Part shown: in pieces, positions 55,820 to 64,000 of the stretch
How positions within the stretch are numbered: position 1 is the first letter of the stretch
Layout of the letters: every line of letters begins with the position of its first letter
Origin: Hermatobates lingyangjiaoensis
Lineage: Eukaryota; Arthropoda; Insecta; Hemiptera; Hermatobatidae
Reading direction: 5' to 3'
DNA length: 64,000 nt
Assembly (NCBI GenBank): GCA_026182355.1
Contig: JAPFBL010000068.1
Coordinates: 6,981,001-7,045,000 of the forward strand
Program-made: the position numbers and the translations under genes
The notes under the pieces: model-generated
What the model saw: the letters and a program-made list of their open reading frames with translations, nothing else
What the model was told of the DNA's origin: nothing
Databases searched by the model: none

Positions 55820-57028
55820 TCTATATAAATAAAAGGAAGGTTTTATCTGTACAATGCTTAGGACTGACTCATTTCAAATTAGCTTTACGTTTCATACATT
55901 AGAAAAACTGAATTCAACTTTTGAAAAATTTCTGTCTTTGTGTTTGTCGGTTTGTACACAAAATTTTTTCATAAGTAAATTCAGCCACCATAAGACTTGG
56001 AAAGCTGAAACTTTGACAGTAGATTTGTGTATGTCTAACTTAAATATATGCTCTGAATGGATTGAAAATTCAACGTAGTGCGAAGTTATGAACTTGTAAG
56101 CTGTCTTTGTCTAGCTACACAGACATGTTTGTTTTGAAGATACACAGATGTAACAAGTAGGTATGTTAGTTGATTTTAATTTCATTCACGTTTAAGCTCC
56201 CAACGAGAGCTTATTGACAAGGTGTTTCCTAAGGTTCAAGACCTACTATTTATTCTGAATAAATTGCTTGGTGAACGAGCGATTCTCAACCCCTACTAAC
56301 AAACATGCAGGAATAGTCAACAAACAAGTTCTTACGCTATGAAAGAAAAAATGAAAGAACTTACATGTCAGTAAAGAGAGTGATTAGTGATGAGGAAACA
56401 GTTCATTATCCAACTGAATTTCTTGACTCCGTAACTGCTCTTGGACTGCCTGATTATAAGTAAAAACTTATAGTAGGGGCACCAATAATTCTGCTATTTA
56501 GTAGGAGTAACAAGTTTCATGTTACGAAACTTGAGTGCCCCAAAAATGTGCAACGGGACACGACTCCGAGTTCGAGCTCTGCCCGATACGCCATAGATGC
56601 AGACATCTTGGCTGGGTGTAGTTCTGGAGGTCTGTGTGTATACCACGCATACCATTGATTCCGAGCCGCCATCTGTTTCCATCCAAACGATTCCAATGTC
56701 CCGTCAGCGTCTGTTTTGCAATGACGGTAACTAAGTCGCAAGGAGAAACTCTATCCACCGCAGGAATTGAAGTGAGTGAGACCAAGTTTTTTTCACATGA
56801 TCTACTGTAGTTTGCTTGGCCAAGAGTCAGAGGTTCGGTTTCAACTCTTTGTTCTTCCCTAAACCTGAAGGACAGACAGCTAATGTGGTGTATACAGAGT
56901 CATTTACTTAACATTGTACTAATAATGAAATTTTCCACTATTCTATAATTTCTAATGATATTTTGGAATACCATGTATCATCTCTAGATTTGTCATAAGT
57001 ACCCGTCAAAGACGGGCACGTTTGTTAG
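55820..57028 (+). mobile_element. Helitron, second copy of the 20.1-kb family
   Basis: Begins TCTATATAAATAAAA after an A, aligns throughout with 20121-21552, has the hairpin CCCGTC-AAA-GACGGG (57002-57016) and ends TTAG before T (CTRR decayed to TTAG). It lacks the extra ~60 bp seen before C-I-P-R-I-P in the first copy. Confidence 0.88.
56390..56910 (+). pseudogene. Helitron helicase C-terminal remnant, second copy
   Basis: Across several stops the plus strand gives E-F-L-D-S, G-L-P-D, R-I-P-like and finally (about 56870-56900) G-Q-T-A-N-V-V-Y-T-E, in the same order as at 21 kb. Overlapping minus-strand frames here are antisense shadows. Confidence 0.75.
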
Positions 57029-57964
57029 TTCAACGTATATAGTAGATGCAAAAAGGTCATGTAAAAATTAATTATACTTTTTATTTAATTTTATTGTATA
57101 TTTAAAAAAATATACTTAATTGAGAAGTCTGAACGCCTACTCTGTGACATCATTAGTAACTGTATCTAATATAGCAAATATTTATGATGTATAATAGGAA
57201 AGTTATTCAAAGATAAAAGTACATACGTGTACATACTCGTACAATGATTTGAAAGACAAATAATGCCTTCATAAAATTAAATACTACTTTTATCACATTA
57301 CGTCAAATAAAACCAAAAACAGAAGGACAGACATTTTACTAATTCAGAAGAATTATTACAAACTCACTCAAACGAGCAGTCAATCCTAGAAAAAATGCAT
57401 TTGAGTAACACTGACGTTTACTATTTGTTAGTATTTTGATATCTATCTGTCAGGGATACCAGCTACTTGCACGTGTTCTTACCGAACAAGTTCGAAATTA
57501 CTTAGTACCTTGTACATTATAATAAGTAAATTATAGTGGTCATGAAAACATTCAATTTCTACATTTTGACAGACTTAATTGATTTGAAGTTCCCAAAGCC
57601 CTCCCTTAAGGTTTTCTTGATGTTGTCTGCGTGTTTGTAGTGAGTGGGGCGGAGGGGGAGTTAGGTGTGGATCGAATGGTATGTGGACACGCTGCAGTCC
57701 ACGCCCTTTGATGGACGTGGTTCCGAACCAGATTCAAAGGGTCCGAACCAGAAGTAGGAGGACTGATTTTCTGTAACGCTAACCTAGCGATGGAGGGACA
57801 AAACGCCGATGTGGTCCGGTGGAGAGGAGTGTCGGCACCACCCTCATATTTTTCCCTGTCGCCTGCAGGCTGTTGTTGAGGTAGGACGTGTGTTTTCATG
57901 GACTCCTATCATGACGTGTTGTCGCAGCCTGGAATGATGCCTTTTAGCGCTTTTAGCGTTTTTT
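57029..57964. other. Mixed tract: AT-rich, then a GC-rich patch
   Basis: 57520-57600 carries the family V/R border motif. 57610-57900 is GC-rich with a Pro/Thr-rich minus frame (57899-57606) lacking recognisable domains; it may be a retroelement UTR, since it abuts the PLE-E-like motif at 57970. Confidence 0.4.
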
Positions 57965-59239
57965 CTCCTCTTCGTTTTGATGACAGTTAAACCGAAGGTT
58001 TGAGACTGTAAGTGTGTAAACCTGTACTCAGTATTTATTTAGTTTTTTTTTTTGAACTTTTGTTGCCCAGTTTTCGATTTATTCAAGTGAATATATGTAC
58101 TCGTATATAGCTCAATATAAATAAGAGTTCAACAATTAAGGAAAAATGGAATTTATAATTAAATTTTTTTATTTTAATCGTCATTAGTGAAAAAAATAGT
58201 GGAAAATAAATTGCACCATCGGTAAAGTATAGTAGTTTAGGTATTCACATATTTAGTTCAAAAATGTGGAAAGAAAAGAGAAGTACAGTGAAAAATTAAG
58301 ATAAAGATAAAAAATAAATATATAATATATACAATAAAGGAAGTTATAAATATAATGTGGAAATAAACGAGGAGGTAACGAGGCTATAAGGTAAAGCATG
58401 AATAAATTAAACATTAACAATAATTATAACAAGAACGGGTGCAACATTGGACATAATAAAACATAAAAAATAATGGCAATATAATAAAAGAAATGAAATG
58501 TTTTTAAGAGTTCATAAAACTCACTCTCTCTCTCCTCAGTTCCTTACTGTCCATTCATATACCTACGTTAGTGTTGAGGCAAACTTGAAAAACGCAAAAC
58601 GTACTAAGAGCTGTATAGTTTGCTGATCATCTAAACTATCAGCTGAGACATGGGTCTACCTGGATCAATAACATGTGGGCATTTTAATTATCATAGTAAT
58701 TATTCTCATACTAGGACGTCTACTTTACGCACCGTCAAATCAGTTATCTTTGGCTAACAGGACGTCGGACCAACTTCTAACAGTTCTGTGTTTTTCATTC
58801 ATAACCAATAATAAAATAAGCTTTATACTACATGAAAACCGTACTATGGAGAAATAAAGGTCACATTTAGAATTAGGATACTTTTCTTACATCAAAGCTG
58901 GTCTTATGTAGCTTGTACATTTTTAAGCCGTATTTATTGCATAGTGTTATTAATGTTCTTATTTTCATTAATCGTTTGACACTAAAATATTACTTGTTTC
59001 AATTATCTAAACAACTTGATATGCAAATTTATACTTACTTCCTTACTTATGCTTGGTAACTTTTTACCTTTATTATAACTTTACTTTATTTAAATTACCT
59101 TTTATATAACTTTGTACTCTAACTCAAATCCTATAAAATTATACAAATCTCTCTCAAAATAATAATATCATTAGAAACATAATAGTATAGATATCCTTCA
59201 GAGAATTAATTACTTACATTTAATAATAATCTTATCACT

Positions 59240-60390
59240 TAATCTAATCTAATAATTCAGGAATAGTTGGGACTATGCCAATATCACTGAGTCCCAAAGA
59301 TTGCACTGTAGAGCTCAGCTTTCCAAAGGAGTGGAACTGAGAAATGTAAAGAAGAAAACAGTTAAGAGGTGGCAAGAATAACCGGATTGAATTCATTTTA
59401 AAAATCTTATAGCAACTAAACTTACATTTCAAAATGATATACATTCAAAGGGAGAAATTAAAAATGTATGTAAACGTCTATTAAAAATTATGAAATTAAG
59501 TACTATGAATGGAAATTGTATTTGACACCATACTAAGAATACAGACTTTCTAGTCTAGAAGGAGTCTAGAAGAGCTAGACTCCTTTGATTACATTATATC
59601 TGAATGCAAGCCCAAACGTTGAAGAATCATGCCTAAAACTATAAAAGTAAGGGATCCTCTATGCAAGCTTATGAGGGTCATTAAAGAACTTAAAATCAGA
59701 ACTTTAATTTAGTCACAACAATAGGATGTACAAAGTGACAGGTATAGCTGAGGATCGTACGCGTTTGATGGGATTCAGACCCTCAGTTTAATAATTTTAA
59801 TATATGTTGATTAATAATTAATTAATTAAAATTTTATTAATACATCCGATATTAATACATCATTTATTAAGACAACCTTCTTATAACAGATACAATGATT
59901 ATCGCCACATGTAAACAAATGCTACATTACTGATTAATATGTATGTATATGATAACCACATATAAATAAAACAAACATCAGTTTGTTGTCAACGAAATCG
60001 CTGTTATGGTTACTTTTAGTAAAATTGGAGACCAGGTAAGCTCAGAGGCAACAAGCTTGCTTCTGAGCTGGTATGTCTGGGGTTCAATATTCACTCTGGT
60101 CCTCAATTTATTCACGTGGTAGGTGAATAAATCTGATCACGTCGTTCCTAAGGGAGGAGGTTAAGCCGAAGGGTCCCGAGGCAGTACGACGTCGGATACT
60201 TGTTAAAGATCCCTACTCTAAATACGCTTGAGTCAGGCAAAATTTAAGATCCCAATGTAAAATCAATCCTCTTTGTATGGTCAAATAAATGCTAATGTTC
60301 GGTATATATGTGCTCATTGTTGGAGACTGCCATTGCAACCTAACCTATAGTAATTTTAAGTGTGGGCCACTCCAAACTTTTTTTATAACT
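59240..60390 (-). repeat. Family R repeat, copy f (minus strand), split by a SINE
   Basis: The reverse complement shows the R blocks in order: 'ttggagtggcccacact', the ttgttgtcaacaaactgatg-like block, 'gaccctcataagcttgc', 'attcagatataatgtaatcaaagg', 'tggtgtcaaatac', 'cctctta actg'. Interrupted at about 60027-60345. The short minus frame at 59444-59244 is not conserved in other copies. Confidence 0.72.
60027..60345 (+). mobile_element. tRNA-derived SINE
   Basis: The head has an A box (GTAAGCTCAGAGG, about 60036-60048) and a B box (GGGGTTCAATATTC, about 60081-60094), spaced as in tRNA promoters, then an unrelated body ('cgtcgttcctaagggaggaggttaagccgaagggtcccgaggc'). It separates R sequence that is contiguous elsewhere; flanks TAGTAAAATT and TAGTAATTTT may be the target duplication. 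Confidence 0.75.
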
Positions 60391-61020
60391 TTTTATTATT
60401 ATTAATACTATTACCTTTATATTTCAAATGTCTGTAAAGACTAGTATACATGTTTTATTTTTTATATTTATAATTTTATAATTATATTTCTGACATTACT
60501 TATTTTTCAAATCTTTTAATTTACATGTGTATCATCTTTTATTTTGCACCCGTTCTTGTTATAATTATTGTTAATGTTTAATTTATTCATGCATTACCTT
60601 ATAGCTTCGTTACCTTCTCGTTTGTTTCTTCCATTATATTTATAACCTCCTTTATTTTATGTATTATATATTTATTTTTATCTTTTTCTTCATTCTTCAC
60701 TGTACTTCTTTTTTGTTTTCACATTTTTGAACCTAACATGTGAATAGCTACACTACTTACCGATGATGCAATTCATATTCCACTTTTTTTTTCACCAATG
60801 ATGATTAAAATAAAAAAAATTGAAATTGTAAATGCCATTTTTCCTTAATTCTCTTTTATTCATATTGAGCTACATACGTATATACATTTTAATAAATAGA
60901 AAATCTGTCTAAACTGGGCAACAAAGGTTAAAAAACGAAACTAAATAAATACTCAGTACAGGTTTACACACTTACAGTCTCAAATCTTTGGTTTAACTAT
61001 CATTAAAAGGAAGAGAAATA

Positions 61021-61560
61021 AAAAGACATAGGCTCTCTGGCAGAGCGGTGATTGACAGCCAACAGCGCAGCTATAAATGGCCCGGTCAGAGAAAAGGTGC
61101 ATGAGTTTTCAAGATATGATTACAAAGAGAGGTGAGAAAAGGAAAGAGATTAAAGTTAATGAATATAGAACAAAGTGAGTTGTAAAAAATTTAAATTTAA
61201 AACGTTGATATAAGGATAGAGGGATAAATAGAAACACAAAGTTAAAACATTCTTGTGTTTAGTATTTCAAATGACATTTTAATTAATCCCTAATTAGTCA
61301 TGAATGATACTAATATGTCGTTATGGTAACATTTGAAGGCGGATATTGAATATAAGGTCTAAATTCTCTCCAGAGAGCACCTCTGTCACTTGCTCCTTAT
61401 TGATTTTTCGTTAACGTTAGATGCCCGATTACCCCCAGTTAACCCTCTTCTTAAATGAAAAAAAGACATTAGTTTTTATAAAAATAAACATTTTTTCTGG
61501 GTGGTTAAACCGGTTAGATGTTTTGAGCGCTCTGAACTTCAATGAAGTATCGTCCCCCCT

Positions 61561-61562
<2 letters not shown>
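61021..61562. other. Mixed tract without supported gene
   Basis: 61040-61100 is GC-richer ('ggctctctggcagagcggtgattgacagcc') and could be more of the retroelement next to the inverted repeat; no frame. Confidence 0.4.

Positions 61563-61600
<38 letters not shown>
61563..61600. repeat. (CT)n microsatellite
   Basis: About 18 CT units; the Arg/Glu and Ser/Leu frames over it are artefacts. Confidence 0.97.
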
Positions 61601-61605
<5 letters not shown>

Positions 61606-61744
61606 TCTTTCTTGTAGTGTAACCAAAATGACAGGGTAAAAAAGGTGCATTGGAATTTTTTCTTCTTTTCCTTTGAAACCCGGCTCGAGTTACAGCATTA
61701 TTTAATACATGCATATTGTTATTACCACTGAGGTTAGTAAGATT

Positions 61745-61926
61745 AATATTAGAATTAGAAAAAACCGTCATACCTCGTAAGTTCATATCGGAGATGTTGG
61801 TGCGCTTTCGGATCTTGTCCATCTTCGTTCACAACTCATTGCGAACGAAGATGGACAAGATCCGAAAGCGCTCCAACATCTCCGATATGAACTTACGAGG
61901 TATGACGGTTTTTTCTAATTCTAATA
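61745..61926. mobile_element. PLE-G 3'-end foldback
   Basis: Arms 61745-61830 and 61843-61926 are nearly perfect complements with a 12-bp loop. The outer part ('tacctcgtaagttcat', 'gtcatacctcgt', 'attagaattag', 'ccactgaggttag') matches the 3' tail of PLE-G at 300-360. The plus arm carries GAAGAUGG-ACAAGAU-CC-GAAA-GCGCU-C, the PLE-G ribozyme-like motif with palindromic AGCGCU; in the left arm the palindrome is broken (GCGCA). Confidence 0.85.
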
Positions 61927-64000
61927 TAAACATTATTAAATAGTTGTGATAAAGAAACATCAGTGTACTTGCAGTTCTCTAAGATCAATTAAGATATATT
62001 GTTATGAAAGACAAATATTTTTCCAATTATTTCTTTTTCATTTCAATGTGTTTGTAGATAGAGGAAATGAAATAAAAATAACTTTTCGCTATTGAAAGCT
62101 AACTTTCATTCCAAACTAAGACACTTGTATTGACTAATTGCATTTTAACTCCAAGTAGTGGAGAAAGGTGATGGTTGGTAGTCGGTTCAGTACATCTAAA
62201 GGGCGATTTGAGTAACTGGTAAAAATCATTCATTTCCTTTACCAAAACGAGCGTTGACTGAGCCCTTAACAGTCTAGCCTTGATGTTTCTGATAGTTTAG
62301 TCGTCATCTTGTTTGTTCTTCCAGTGGCAGATGATTGTCACCACTCTTTAAACAGAACAGAAATCTGACTGTCAATAGGAATACAGCAGCTGTTGTTGCC
62401 TTCAAATGTAGAGACTAATACTTCTATATCGATGCTGTTAGGCGCTAGTCTTAACTGCTTAATAGGCATTTCATTACTGTGACTGTAATATCACCTTTGA
62501 ACCGCCACATTTATCACCCTTAGGAGTTTCTACACCATAACCTCAATGCACTTTAGCAACTCGAGATAACTTATTGGTTATCATTAATCTGGATGTCATA
62601 CAGTCAACTGAGGCATCTAATTCTTATCCTGTCGATAGTACGAAATACTTTCTACTGCCCACATAGGTAGCACCTTATAGATAATAATATATAGATAATA
62701 TCCATTTAAAAAAATCTGGATTAGTCTACACTCAACTTTACTAAAAGTAAGTCATAAACTCATAAACAGGTAACTGCGTTTGTGTTTATTTTAATGGGGC
62801 TACAGTGTAACACCATTAAAATATAAATCATATAATAATGTTTATTATTATATGGTTTTGATTATGTTGTAGCATTTACGAGGTTTAACATCTCTGTATT
62901 ACTGCTAATTTAATATATTCAAGAGCATATTACAAAAAGTCTCTTCATATTCATGTAGCAGTCTCGATTGTGTCATTAATTAATTAAAGAGTGTTCTATT
63001 TGGTTAAAAAAAAACTAGAACTGATTCTATTGATTCTCTGTATTTATACAGCAGCTGTCGGTTTTGAAGATGCTTGTTGACCAAGTACTTATCATATCAT
63101 TAGTAATATACCTTAATAGTTGCTATTATCAGCGTAATATTACTCCACCAATATTTAAACTCATGAGTATTCTTAGTAATTCGATAACTGTAAATTATAC
63201 AACCCTAAGATTATGAATTTTTATTCGTAGTGCTTATGTGATATTATGCACTAAATTTCTTGTTTTATAATAGTTAGAAGAGTGAAAAACTGTTTTCACA
63301 TATTTTACAATAGAGTACTGCTACCATTATTTAGTTTTACCCAAAAGCTATAAAGTTCTATCATGACCATGACTATTAATATTTCATAAATTTCACAATT
63401 CTATATCAGACGACCCATACTGTGGTCACAAACTTTTTAAATACGTTCCCGCCTGCATAAACTCAGACTTAAAAAAAAAATGTCAACATGGATTTAAAGG
63501 ACTACAAAAGTGTTAATACTTAAAAATCTTCAATCAAACAAATCTTGACTACTATATTTTACTTAATATAAAGCATAAGTATTTTACTTAATTTTAAATG
63601 TAGTAAAGTTAATATATTTTATTCTAATTAGATTATCAATAAGTGAAATAAATTAAATTATTTCTGGAAGTAATATGAAAAAAGTTTTTGGATTTTGAAA
63701 TTAAAATATAGTTATTATTTGTAATTTGTTATTGTTGTAAAAAAATATAATTTATTTTAAATCAATGTCGTTATCTATTTATATAAACTTAGAGATGAAT
63801 AAGGAAATACTTGCACTCAATTGGTTGCAAAACTTCTTACTTTTCTTTTGTTACTTGATTTTTTTACTTTAGTGCAAGAAAGAAAACTCCTAAATATCAT
63901 TTACTTTTGTATAAAACAACAGAAGCTTGTTGTATACAATTTCTACTTCAAATACTATGAAACGTTTATTTGCTCTCATAATAAATTTAGACGCAATTGC
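61927..64000. other. AT-rich tract without supported gene
   Basis: 62160-62660 is slightly GC-richer with many short blocks but no continuous frame. 62708-62760 is an R 5'-end block ('ctggattagtctacactcaactttac'). Nothing else was recognised to the window end. Confidence 0.45.

Larger units (their letters stand above)
57965..61020. mobile_element. Large inverted repeat (~0.48-kb arms, 2.1-kb centre)
   Basis: 57965-58445 and 60537-61020 are inverted and diverged copies, about 90% alike in their inner 100 bp ('aattataacaagaacgggtgcaa'). Near their outer ends both carry 'ggtttgagactgtaagtgtgtaaacctgtac'-type sequence with a PLE-E-like GUUAAACC-GAAG/CAAAG motif. The centre holds a family R copy and a SINE. 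Probably an old PLE-type foldback enlarged by insertions. Confidence 0.7.

Noticed and set aside
56494..56785. Three overlapping minus-strand frames
   Set aside because: Antisense to the Helitron helicase remnant, which has ordered motifs on the plus strand.
57606..57899. 97-residue Pro/Thr-rich minus frame as a gene
   Set aside because: Explained by GC-rich composition; no domain, and it abuts repeat sequence.
60030..60100. Genuine tRNA gene
   Set aside because: A and B boxes are present but the cloverleaf does not close and an unrelated body follows; a tRNA-derived SINE fits better.

Overview
The window is AT-rich, repeat-dense metazoan DNA, most likely from an arthropod with a large genome. 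That rests on its transposon mix: Penelope-like elements (PLEs) with GIY-YIG nucleases, Helitrons, R1-, I/Jockey- and RTE-type LINEs, a short hAT, a tRNA-derived SINE and many (TA)n and (GT)n tracts. No intact host protein gene, tRNA or rRNA could be supported. Most long open frames are shadows of microsatellites, of palindromes or of old transposons.

Layout. 0.2-1.5 kb: a minus-strand, 5'-truncated PLE (PLE-G) with a GIY-YIG domain, split by a 98-bp repeat that recurs 0.7 kb away. 8.0-13.2 kb: three consecutive same-strand copies of an unidentified non-coding repeat (family R), one split by a 217-bp ribozyme-bearing insertion with a perfect 17-bp target duplication. 15.9-18.9 kb: PLE fragments and a near-perfect foldback of family PLE-A (RT thumb + GIY-YIG + hammerhead). 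20.1-21.6, 52.4-53.2 and 55.8-57.0 kb: Helitrons, two with remains of the Pif1-like helicase C-terminus. 22.0-27.0 and 49.5-51.7 kb: mosaics of PLE foldback modules separated by (TA)n. 32-41 kb: decayed LINEs, another PLE-A foldback, a PLE-C palindrome, a retroposon with a 14-bp target duplication inside an R copy, a hAT and an RTE fragment. 45.1-45.6 kb: a 5'-truncated R1-like LINE with poly(A) and a perfect 13-bp target duplication. 58-61 kb: a large inverted repeat enclosing a minus-strand R copy that is itself split by a SINE.

Main theme. At least seven PLE sequence families share one RNA design: CUGANGA (or a variant), a short hairpin, GAAA, then a self-complementary 4-6 nt segment (AGAUCU, ACGCGU, ACGU, AUAU, AAUU, ACCGGU, ACAUGU) followed by U, C or A and the second strand of a helix. 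This is the hammerhead ribozyme core with a minimal palindromic stem III, as expected for PLE ribozymes that act as dimers. The modules mostly occur as head-to-head inverted pairs bounded by (TA)n. The window therefore records repeated ribozyme-linked PLE insertion in an arthropod-like genome; the PLE-A copies at 18 and 50.6 kb are so alike that activity must be recent. All identifications come from reading the sequence; no database search was run.
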